Positions 1-7,419 of a stretch of 49,821 nt of DNA are shown one piece after another. A program made the translations under genes and the position numbers. The stretch comes from an uncultured Methylococcaceae bacterium. GTDB taxonomy: Bacteria > Pseudomonadota > Gammaproteobacteria > Methylococcales > Methylomonadaceae. The notes beneath the pieces are model-generated. The model saw nothing but the letters and a program-made list of their open reading frames with translations. It was not told where the DNA came from and searched no databases. How positions within the stretch are numbered: the first letter of the stretch is position 1; each line of letters starts with the position of its first letter. The stretch spans positions 1 through 49,821 of the forward strand of contig CAJADF010000104.1 in assembly GCA_903938485.1 (NCBI GenBank), written 5' to 3'.

Positions 1-735
1 GCTTGCGTTAAGGTATAAGTTGAGCCTGTCGCTCTAGAAATAGCAGTGCCGTTTGCTAACCATTGGTAGCTGATAGTACCTAAACCATCGATATCCCCTA
101 AAGAGTTGCTGGCTGTTAGTGTTTGATTTTGCGTTGCAGTACCGCTGATTAAGACATTACCGGTAGGTAAGTCGTTCACGTTCACTACCGCTGACGTTGC
201 GGAACTGGTGACGCTTTCTGCTGTGCCTTGTAAATCGGTGTAGCTGGCTTTAACCGTAATCGCTTTACCGACTTCGGCTTGCGTTAAGGTATAAGTTGAG
301 CCTGTCGCTCCAGAAATAGCAGACCCGTTTGCTAACCATTGGTAGCTGATAGTACCTAAACCATCGATATCCGCTAAGGAGTTGCTGGCTGTTAGCGTTT
401 GATTTTGAGTCGCCGTACCCGTAATTAAGACATTACCGGTAGGTGCGTCATTCACGTTAACGACTGCCGTTGTTGCAGAACTGGTGACGCTTTCTGCTGT
501 GCCTTGTAAATCGGTGTAGCTGGCTTTAACCGTAATCGATTTACCAACTTGAGCTTGGGTTAATCTCAATGTAGAACCAGTTGCTCCTGGAATTACTGTT
601 CCAGCAGCTAGCCATTGATAAATTATTGTTCCTAAACCATCAACATCTGCAAGGCTATTGCTAGCCGTTAACGTTTGATTTTGAGTAGCAGTACCGCTGA
701 TTAACACATTTCCTGTAGGTAAATCATTTACAGGT
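1..735 (-). repeat. 276-bp coding tandem repeats (92 aa each) inside the adhesin-like gene
   Basis: The same text starts at 1, 277 and 553, giving an exact period of 276 bp, or 92 codons, so the reading frame is kept. Copies 1-276 and 277-552 differ at roughly one base in ten by eye. The copy nearest the N terminus (553 to about 735) is more diverged at the DNA level while keeping the protein pattern. The array continues past the left edge, so copy number is unknown. Confidence 0.9.
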
Positions 736-2615
736 GTTACATTGATAGTAAGCGTATTTGGAGTTTGATCTAAATCTACACCACCATTAGTAGTACCACC
801 ATTATCTTGCACTTGGAACGTCATTGAAGCATAGGCATTACCATTTGCGTTTGCTACCGGTGTGAACACTAATTTATTTGCAGTGATATCAGTAGCTGTG
901 ATGATCTGTCCAACGGTTACGTTTACATTATTGAGTTTTAATGTTCCATTTGCGGGTAACGTATCAATTTTTACTGATAGTAGGGTGTTTTTATTAATAT
1001 CGTTAAACCCAAATGCTGCAGTTGTTATTGTTACAGCAGTATCTTCTAAGGTAGTAAGCGTTTGATCTGTTCCTGTGGGGGCACTATTAATATTTTGCAT
1101 ATTAACCGTTTCAGTATATGAACTAACACTATAGGCCGCGCCATCATAGACTTTGTAGTCGAATGATGTATAAGTTGTTCCTGATCCATTTAATGCTGAA
1201 GTATATGTAAATTTACCTAGGGCTATATCTGAAGCTGTTATAACTTGACCAGATACAATAGTACTTCCATTCAAAGTTAATTGACCAGCGGACGGTATTG
1301 AACTTATGTATAGAGCTTGAAGGGAATCAGAATCAATATCAGCGAAACTAAAGTCTGATAAAGTAAATACTCTTGTAACATCCATTGGACCAGTAACACT
1401 TCCATTGGATGATGTTGGTGCATTATTTGCAAAAGTGACCGCTAAGTTTATTGAGCCACCGGCGCTTAAAACCATGTTTTGCCAGTTTACATAGATGTTA
1501 TTAGCATCCCAACTAACTACTGGCGCTGTAGTTAGTCCTGTCCCTGTTAACGTTACATTTGTAATATCTTTTACTTGATCGTTTATGTCTGAAAAAACGG
1601 GACCATTATAATTAACGGCATTTTTCCAATTATTTAATATGCTGTCTGTAATTTTAATGTTATTTGCGCCAATATCAATTGATATGCCCGCAGGCCAAGT
1701 GGGTATCTCAACTGTATTACCTACTGTAACTATTTGTGGAGCATATCCTCCAAGTTGATAGGTTTGAGATGCAAGGCTAAGCGTAGGGTCGTAAGTTGGC
1801 CAAACATAAGCAACTTGAAGTGATGCTGTATTAAAATCAAATAATTTACCAAGAATAGTTGAATAACTCGTATCTACCAATGTTGTCGCTTCGATAGGAC
1901 CTGTTTGCGATTCGAGAATCCAATTGCCACCGAGCGACGATGCACCCGTAGTATCTACAGAAGCGGCAACATCCGCATTAGTATATTGAGCTAATTGATT
2001 TATAAATGTTTGACCTATAGTTCCAGCAGCGACATTGCACCCATAAAGTAAAATATCACCAGTATCACTTAAATGACTACCAATTTCAGCTAGTTGTGTA
2101 CTGTAATTTGATATGTTGTTTGAATCTAATGAAGTACTTCCAAGTTTTATTATTCCGGCATTGCCATGACTGACAATATGCAAAGCTGATACATTAGACT
2201 CGTTGCTCAATATGCTTTGAATTTGACTTAGACCATCTTGGTTGCTATCTAAAATATATATCTTACTGGTTGGGTCAAACCCTTGAATTAAGTTATTTAT
2301 ATCAGGTGTGTTACTATCTATAATAATAATATTTTCTCCGGTCACAGCTGGAGCATTTATATTATTCAGATTAATGGGTAAGCTTGACCCATCTACAAAA
2401 TTAAAGGTATTAGCATTTATTTGGGTAAGATTGGTATTTAGTAAAGTTACAGTGTCTGCCCCGTAACTGACGATTACGTTGGCGCCAACCTGACTTATAT
2501 TAAGTTTTGTTGCTGTGTAGTTTGAATCGAATACTAAGGTATCAGGATTATTTGTATCACTAGTGTTTAATGTTATAGCGTTGTTCAGTATATCTTTAAA
2601 CTTTATAATAGCCAT
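1..2615 (-). CDS. Giant DUF4347 / tandem-repeat surface or secreted protein, N-terminal part (runs off left edge)
   Basis: An open frame runs from ATG at 2615 to the window edge (871 codons, no stop). A strong ribosome site (AAGGTGAAG) lies about 8 nt ahead of the ATG. Residues about 90-240 match the DUF4347 domain: an LHIVSHG strand with His150 and an LLYGCNVAAG strand with Cys193, then ADVAAS and LGGNWILE. Cadherin/VCBS-like segments follow (ATDIALGKFTYT, NDNGGTTNGGVD-type text). From about residue 627 there are 92-residue repeats beginning NDLPTGNVLISGTATQNQT and containing SYQWLANG. No Sec signal peptide is seen, which fits type I secretion of RTX-like adhesins; the C-terminal secretion signal would lie outside the window. 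The family link is good; a role in adhesion or biofilm is inferred. Confidence 0.85.
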   Translation of the reverse strand, partial: MAIIKFKDILNNAITLNTSDTNNPDTLVFDSNYTATKLNISQVGANVIVSYGADTVTLLNTNLTQINANTFNFVDGSSLPINLNNINAPAVTGENIIIIDSNTPDINNLIQGFDPTSKIYILDSNQDGLSQIQSILSNESNVSALHIVSHGNAGIIKLGSTSLDSNNISNYSTQLAEIGSHLSDTGDILLYGCNVAAGTIGQTFINQLAQYTNADVAASVDTTGASSLGGNWILESQTGPIEATTLVDTSYSTILGKLFDFNTASLQVAYVWPTYDPTLSLASQTYQLGGYAPQIVTVGNTVEIPTWPAGISIDIGANNIKITDSILNNWKNAVNYNGPVFSDINDQVKDITNVTLTGTGLTTAPVVSWDANNIYVNWQNMVLSAGGSINLAVTFANNAPTSSNGSVTGPMDVTRVFTLSDFSFADIDSDSLQALYISSIPSAGQLTLNGSTIVSGQVITASDIALGKFTYTSALNGSGTTYTSFDYKVYDGAAYSVSSYTETVNMQNINSAPTGTDQTLTTLEDTAVTITTAAFGFNDINKNTLLSVKIDTLPANGTLKLNNVNVTVGQIITATDITANKLVFTPVANANGNAYASMTFQVQDNGGTTNGGVDLDQTPNTLTINVTPVNDLPTGNVLISGTATQNQTLTASNSLADVDGLGTIIYQWLAAGTVIPGATGSTLRLTQAQVGKSITVKASYTDLQGTAESVTSSATTAVVNVNDAPTGNVLITGTATQNQTLTASNSLADIDGLGTISYQWLANGSAISGATGSTYTLTQAEVGKAITVKASYTDLQGTAESVTSSATSAVVNVNDLPTGNVLISGTATQNQTLTASNSLGDIDGLGTISYQWLANGTAISRATGSTYTLTQ

Positions 2616-2872
2616 GTCTTCACCTTTAATTTACCGTTATACCCTTTAATTCAGAGTGGTTTGTTATGTTTTAATTCGAAAGAAAAGTTAATTTAATTTT
2701 TCAAATTTTTAAATACATTAACATTTTAATTTTCAATAGACAAGTTTTTTGTTAATTTATTTTATTTGTATTTGTCCTGAATTCTTTTAAGGTCTCTATT
2801 TACTGGCTATTTGTAAGAAGAGCTATTAGTCATTAAAGAGTTTAGTTAACTTAATAAAGGTATTAACCCATT

Positions 2873-3346
2873 ATGTTTCACATTGTTTTATTTGAGCCTG
2901 AAATCCCCGCTAATACCGGTAATATCATTCGCTTATGCGCCAATACTGGTGCTCAGTTACATTTGATAGGGCCTTTAGGGTTTGAATTAGATGATAAAAA
3001 ATTGCGAAGGGCTGGTCTTGATTACCATGAGTGGGTTTCAGTTAAGCTGTATATTTCTTTTGAAGCTTTTATTGAATCAGTTAAACCCAATCGACTATTT
3101 GCATTGACAACTAAAGGTCGAATGATATTGAGTGATGTTGCTTTTCATGACGGAGATACATTTATATTTGGGCCTGAAACAAGAGGTATTCCAGAACTTA
3201 GATTAAATGAGATAGGAGAAGATCATTGTTTGTATTTGCCTATGCAGGCGGATAGTCGGAGTTTGAATTTATCAAATGCCGTTGCCATCGTTCTATATGA
3301 GGCATGGAGACAGGTAGGTTTCGTTGGTGCTTTAATTAAGGATTGA
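2873..3346 (+). CDS. trmL: tRNA (cytidine(34)-2'-O)-methyltransferase TrmL
   Basis: SPOUT-class (trefoil-knot) methyltransferase that 2'-O-methylates the wobble base of leucine tRNAs using S-adenosylmethionine. At 157 aa it has the usual TrmL length. Visible family motifs are [15 protein letters not shown] (residues 12-26), GPLGF (33-37), GPETRGIPE (100-108) and the knot segment [15 protein letters not shown] (130-144). It is the first gene of a plus-strand pair with the YheT-type hydrolase 18 nt downstream, and is divergent from the large adhesin. The family call is secure; tRNA specificity is taken from the family. Confidence 0.95.
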   Translation: MFHIVLFEPEIPANTGNIIRLCANTGAQLHLIGPLGFELDDKKLRRAGLDYHEWVSVKLYISFEAFIESVKPNRLFALTTKGRMILSDVAFHDGDTFIFGPETRGIPELRLNEIGEDHCLYLPMQADSRSLNLSNAVAIVLYEAWRQVGFVGALIKD

Positions 3347-3364
3347 AGTGAGTAAGGTTTAATT

Positions 3365-4396
3365 GTGAAAAACATAAATATTAAATCATCATTTAAACCG
3401 GCCTGGTGGTTAAATAATTCACATTTACAGACAATTTATCCTTCATTATTTAGAATCGTGCGTTTACCTCATACACGAAGAGAACGTTTTTTTACATCTG
3501 ACCATGATTTTTTTGATGTTGATTGGTTGGGTGAGGAACATCATCCAATCATTATCTTATTACACGGTTTAACTGGAAGTTCTCAATCAGGATATATAAA
3601 AGGAATGCAGAAAAAACTAACTCATGATGGTTTTCGTACCGCAGCATTAAATTTTCGAGGCTGTAGTGGAGAGTTAAATCACAGAGCGCGATGTTATCAT
3701 TCGGGGGAAACTGAAGATTTAGATTTGTTATATACCACACTAAGAGAGCGGGAGCCGAATATGCCAATTGGTGTGGTTGGCTTTTCATTGGGCGGTAATG
3801 TTCTATTGAAATGGTTGGGAGAATCCGCCAAAAGTCTTTTTTTATTTGCGGCAGTCGCTGTTTCTGTCCCCTTACAGTTGAGTATATGTGCTACTACATT
3901 AGATAAAGGTTTCGCTAAATTGTATCGTTACAGATTAATTTCAGAGTTAAAACAGTTTATTTCGGATAAGAAAGTTTACTTAGAGGTATTAGGGCTAATT
4001 GACGAGGCATATAAAATAACAAACTTGGGTGATATCTCTCAGATTAAGTCCTTTTGGCAATATGATGATCAGGTAGTGGCTAAGTTACACAGTTTTAAAG
4101 ATGCACAAGATTATTATCATCAATCAAGCTCACAGCAATTTTTGAAATTAATTACGGTTTCTACATTAATCATACATGCCATAGATGATCCTTTCATGAC
4201 GCCTGAAGTTTTGCCAAATAAAGAACAGTTATCTGATTTTGTCAGTCTTGAGGTGGCTAAAGGAGGGGGGCACGTAGGGTTTATATCAGGAAAAACGCCT
4301 TTTAAACCGGTTTATTGGTTAGATCAGCGTATTCCTGAATTTTTAAAGTCTAAACTATTAACCTGGAGGCCAAGTCATTTGACGACCAGCCAATAA
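3365..4396 (+). CDS. yheT: YheT-family alpha/beta hydrolase
   Basis: Predicted alpha/beta hydrolase of the YheT / AB-hydrolase-4 (ABHD1/3-like) family, 343 aa. It starts at GTG 3365. The N terminus (FKPAWWLNNSHLQTIYPSLFR) is the family signature. The oxyanion HGLTG is at 67-71, the nucleophile elbow GFSLGGN places Ser141, the acid is Asp274 or Asp275 in HAIDDPF, and the base is His303 in GGGHVGF, so the triad is complete. The natural substrate is not established for this family; an esterase or lipase role is inferred. Its last 39 bp overlap tail-to-tail with the HIT gene on the other strand. Confidence 0.9.
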   Translation: MKNINIKSSFKPAWWLNNSHLQTIYPSLFRIVRLPHTRRERFFTSDHDFFDVDWLGEEHHPIIILLHGLTGSSQSGYIKGMQKKLTHDGFRTAALNFRGCSGELNHRARCYHSGETEDLDLLYTTLREREPNMPIGVVGFSLGGNVLLKWLGESAKSLFLFAAVAVSVPLQLSICATTLDKGFAKLYRYRLISELKQFISDKKVYLEVLGLIDEAYKITNLGDISQIKSFWQYDDQVVAKLHSFKDAQDYYHQSSSQQFLKLITVSTLIIHAIDDPFMTPEVLPNKEQLSDFVSLEVAKGGGHVGFISGKTPFKPVYWLDQRIPEFLKSKLLTWRPSHLTTSQ

Positions 4397-4696
4397 ATGA
4401 AGGTGTAGGTGGTAGACTTCTTGGCCGCCTTTAGCATTGCAATTAAATACAGTCCTATAACCATCTGCTGCAATATTTTCTATTTTGGCTAGTTTTGCCG
4501 CAGTTTGTATTAATTGTCCTGCAAGCTGAGTGTCATCAAGCTCATTTAATGTACTGATATGCGTTTTTGGAATAATGAGGATGTGGATTGGGGCCTGAGG
4601 ATTAATATCCCTAAAAGCGAGTACAGATTCGTCTTCATAAAGTACGTCGGGTTTAATATCACCCTCTACCATCTTACAGAATAAACAATTAGTCAT
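4358..4696 (-). CDS. hinT: HIT-family purine nucleoside phosphoramidase (HinT-like)
   Basis: Small histidine-triad hydrolase of AMP-lysine type substrates, 112 aa from the ATG at 4696. The triad is HLHLH at residues 96-100, followed by LLAGR, and the N terminus is MTNCLFCKMVEGDI with a CxxC pair typical of HinT. A TTG four codons upstream (4708) overlaps the recR stop, but the ATG gives the standard family N terminus, so it is preferred. It is the last gene of the dnaX-ybaB-recR run, and its 3' end overlaps yheT by 39 bp on the opposite strand. Confidence 0.92.
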   Translation of the reverse strand: MTNCLFCKMVEGDIKPDVLYEDESVLAFRDINPQAPIHILIIPKTHISTLNELDDTQLAGQLIQTAAKLAKIENIAADGYRTVFNCNAKGGQEVYHLHLHLLAGRQMTWPPG

Positions 4697-4704
4697 TATT
4701 TTTC

Positions 4705-5301
4705 TCAAAGTAAATTACGTCCTTTAAACGCATGTAAAAGTGTGCCGCTATCAATAAATTCTAATTCTCCTCCCATAGGTAAACCATGAGCTAATCTACT
4801 CGCATTAATAGCATACTTTTTTGCTATTTCACTGATAAAGTAGGCAGTTGCTTCCCCTTCAACAGTTGAGTTTGTTGCTAGTATAATTTCCTTTGTTTTT
4901 CCATTGGCTAGGCGGAGTTCAAGTTTATCAAGGCCAAGTTCATTTGGTCCTATGCCATCTAATGGTGATAACTTCCCATGTAGCACATAGTAATAGCCTT
5001 TAAATGCAGTAGCTTGCTCAATATGCCATGCATCAGCAGGGTTTTCAACAATACAAAGTAGACTGTTGTTTCTTGAGGTATCAGCGCAAATTTCACATAA
5101 TACCTTTTCTGTGAGTGTTCTACATTCTTGGCAATGGTTGATTTTATTAAGTGCGTTTAGTAGAGTTTCTGCAAGCAAACGTGCACCATTTCTATCGCGT
5201 TGTAACATATACAATGCAATACGTTGTGCCGATTTTGGACCAACGCCGGGGAGACAGCAAAAGTTTTGTATTAGTTGTCCAAGTAGGCCTTTTTTTTGCA
5301 T
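4705..5301 (-). CDS. recR: Recombination mediator RecR
   Basis: Acts with RecO/RecF to load RecA at gaps during recombinational repair. The ATG at 5301 (MQKKGLLGQL) gives 198 aa, the usual length. An upstream in-frame start at 5352 would lie inside ybaB and is rejected. A helix-hairpin-helix (LPGVGPKSAQR, 18-28) is followed by a four-Cys zinc finger (Cys57, 60, 69, 72) and a TOPRIM domain from about 81 (CIVENPAD; ATNSTVEGEATA at 142-153). The ATG lies 1 nt past the ybaB stop (TAATATG), so the two are probably translationally coupled. The dnaX-ybaB-recR order is widely conserved. Confidence 0.96.
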   Translation of the reverse strand: MQKKGLLGQLIQNFCCLPGVGPKSAQRIALYMLQRDRNGARLLAETLLNALNKINHCQECRTLTEKVLCEICADTSRNNSLLCIVENPADAWHIEQATAFKGYYYVLHGKLSPLDGIGPNELGLDKLELRLANGKTKEIILATNSTVEGEATAYFISEIAKKYAINASRLAHGLPMGGELEFIDSGTLLHAFKGRNLL

Positions 5302-5302
5302 A

Positions 5303-5623
5303 TTAGAATGGTAGTTTAAAGCCTGGAGGTAATGGAATTCCAGATGTAACATCTGACATTTTTTCTTTTTTCATTTTATTAATTTTGTTAACAGCATCGT
5401 TTATGGCTGCTGCGATAAGGTCTTCCATCATATCTTTGTCATCTAAAAGGGTGGGGTCTATAGTTACTTTTCTAGCTTCACGTTTGCCAGTCATAATAAT
5501 AGAAACTAATCCTGCGCCTGATTCACCTTGGACTTGCATTAAAGCAAGTTCTTCTTGGGCATTTTTTAGGTCTTCTTGCATTTTTTGTGCTTGTTGCATT
5601 AAGTTGCCTAAAGCATTTTTCAT
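5303..5623 (-). CDS. ybaB: YbaB/EbfC nucleoid-associated DNA-binding protein
   Basis: Small dimeric DNA-binding protein, 106 aa, matching the YbaB/EbfC family: N-terminal helix rich in Gln/Lys ([20 protein letters not shown]), a central [20 protein letters not shown] strand region, and a C-terminal helix ending in a Pro/Gly-rich tail ([12 protein letters not shown]). Its ATG overlaps the dnaX stop (TAATG) and the ribosome site GAGGA lies within the dnaX 3' end. This is the classical dnaX-ybaB-recR operon layout. Its role in nucleoid organisation is from the family. Confidence 0.94.
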   Translation of the reverse strand: MKNALGNLMQQAQKMQEDLKNAQEELALMQVQGESGAGLVSIIMTGKREARKVTIDPTLLDDKDMMEDLIAAAINDAVNKINKMKKEKMSDVTSGIPLPPGFKLPF

Positions 5624-7203
5624 TATTGTTCCTCTTTTGTAAATACGGGTTCTATGGTGCCAGGTAAGATTCGGGCATCAAAGTTATCTTTTAAAACTTG
5701 TATGTTGGAGTCTACATTGATAGCTTCAACAGAAGTCTGTTGTTGGTTTTCGCGTTCTCGAATTATTTGTACGGCGGGTGTTTCTATAGTCGTTTTTGTT
5801 GATGTGATATTTAATTTTAACTGGGGTGATTTAGTATAGTGACGTAAGGCTGTTTGTAATGAGTCTTGCGCTTTGGTACTTATAATATGGTTGGGATTGA
5901 TTTTTAAAGTACAGGTATTATCGTCAAGTGATTCAAGAGCGCAATGACTCGCGAATTCCTTTGTCATGCCCACTAGTTTCATAGCAGAAATCATGGATAC
6001 CCATGAGGTATCAGTTGTATTATGTTGCTTAGGAGTTACAAATGTTTTAGTTGCTTCAAAAGGATAAAGTGCTTCTTTTGAGGCAGATTTGGGTATTTCG
6101 ACAACAGTTGGCGCATTTTTTTTGGTAGGTTTAAAAGTTAACATGCGTAACATAACCATTTCTAATCCGCTACGGGGATCCGGTGCTAATGGTAGGTCTT
6201 TTTGGCCCAATATACCAATTTGATAGAATAGTTGAATGTCTTCTGTTGATAATTGTTTTGCTAAATTATCAATCAGTTCTTTATTAAAATTATCATCGAT
6301 AAAATTAGGAATATGTTGTGATAGGGCTGTACGATGTAATACTTGTATTATTTGTTGCAGTACATCTTTAAAGTTAGCCGACAAGCTTTCGAGTTCAGCT
6401 ATTTTATTCATTATAGCTTTAGCATCATTATTAGCTAGTGCTTGCAGTATTTCCTCAATAGGCTGAATAGCAACAGTGCCCAGCATTGTATTTACATCAC
6501 TGATTTTAATTATACCGTTGCCGTATACAATAGCTTGATCTAATAAGCTTAATCCATCTCGCATACTTCCATCTGCTGCACGGGATAGTGATTTAAGTGC
6601 TGCTGGTTCATAATCTAATTTCTCTTGAGTTAGGATTAACTCCATTTGTGAAAAAATTTGACTGGGGGATAGTTGTTTTAAATTAAATTGTAAACAACGG
6701 GATAAGATAGTGACTGGTATCTTTTGAGGGTCAGTTGTCGCTAATAAAAATTTTACATGCTCGGGTGGTTCTTCTAGTGTCTTTAATAGCGCATTAAAGC
6801 TGTGTCCAGATAGCATGTGCACTTCATCGATTATATAGACTTTGTACTTTCCTTGATTTGGTGCGTATTGTACGTTATCGAGTAAATCTCGGGTATCTTC
6901 TACCTTAGAGCGTGATGCAGCGTCTACTTCAATTAGATCTAAAAAACGACCTTCATTTATATCCATGCATGTGACGCAGGTATCACAAGGATTGTTGTCT
7001 TGAAGATTCTCGCAATTAATAGCCTTCGCTAAAATTCTGGCAAGAGTTGTTTTGCCAACACCGCGAGTTCCGGTAAATAAATAAGCGTGATGCAGTCTGT
7101 TATGTTGCAATCCATTAATTAATGATTGGACAACATGCTCTTGACCGACGACTTCTTTGAAATTATGTGGACGCCACTTTCTGGCGAGAACCTGGTAATT
7201 CAT
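5623..7203 (-). CDS. dnaX: DNA polymerase III subunits tau/gamma
   Basis: Clamp-loader ATPase of the replicative polymerase. The ATG at 7203 ([12 protein letters not shown]) gives the standard N terminus and 526 aa; an in-frame extension to 7266 would run into the SRP RNA and is rejected. Walker A is GTRGVGKT (45-52), the zinc site Cys64/73/76/79, Walker B DEVH (126-129) and the arginine-finger motif SRC (168-170). Collar domain III ends near residue 357 (MLRMLTFKP). A run of eight A follows directly at 6116-6123. Slippage there would end translation after 19 more codons and give a gamma-like form of about 382 aa. The C-terminal half is diverged, as usual for tau. It lies just downstream of ffs. 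Confidence 0.96.
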   Translation of the reverse strand: MNYQVLARKWRPHNFKEVVGQEHVVQSLINGLQHNRLHHAYLFTGTRGVGKTTLARILAKAINCENLQDNNPCDTCVTCMDINEGRFLDLIEVDAASRSKVEDTRDLLDNVQYAPNQGKYKVYIIDEVHMLSGHSFNALLKTLEEPPEHVKFLLATTDPQKIPVTILSRCLQFNLKQLSPSQIFSQMELILTQEKLDYEPAALKSLSRAADGSMRDGLSLLDQAIVYGNGIIKISDVNTMLGTVAIQPIEEILQALANNDAKAIMNKIAELESLSANFKDVLQQIIQVLHRTALSQHIPNFIDDNFNKELIDNLAKQLSTEDIQLFYQIGILGQKDLPLAPDPRSGLEMVMLRMLTFKPTKKNAPTVVEIPKSASKEALYPFEATKTFVTPKQHNTTDTSWVSMISAMKLVGMTKEFASHCALESLDDNTCTLKINPNHIISTKAQDSLQTALRHYTKSPQLKLNITSTKTTIETPAVQIIRERENQQQTSVEAINVDSNIQVLKDNFDARILPGTIEPVFTKEEQ

Positions 7204-7236
7204 TGCAGGCTCGAAAGTTAAGTTGCTTAATTGGGC

Positions 7237-7346
7237 GGTAACCGAATCAGCCACATCCCGGCACACGAATCTGCTGCTACCGTTGCTTCCTTCCGGACCT
7301 GGCGGGGTTTACAGCGTATCGTTGCGAGAGGACCAACTCGATCACC
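7237..7346 (-). ncRNA. ffs: 4.5S (SRP) RNA
   Basis: The minus strand carries the bacterial SRP RNA core: CAGGTCCGGAAGGAAGCA (the GGAA tetraloop and symmetric-loop region), preceded by GTTGGTCCTCTCGCAACG and followed by CGTGTGCCGGGATGT, all close to E. coli 4.5S RNA. The 5' segment GGTGATCGAG pairs, with G-U pairs, to the 3' segment TTCGGTTACC, which sets the approximate ends and a length near 110 nt. Exact ends are inferred. The RNA binds Ffh for co-translational membrane targeting. It sits between spoT and dnaX, 33 nt ahead of the dnaX start. Confidence 0.95.
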
Positions 7347-7419
7347 ATTATGTTTTAGCGTAATCAGCTAAAAAATAGTATTATCGTTGAAACCCGAGAT
7401 TATTACAAGAAAATTAAGC

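Noticed and set aside
5302-5352. Extended recR start inside ybaB
   Set aside because: The 5301 start matches the family length and gives the normal RecR N terminus; the extra 17 codons lack conservation.
7204-7266. Extended dnaX start at 7266
   Set aside because: It would lie inside the SRP RNA; the [12 protein letters not shown] start at 7203 is the family start.
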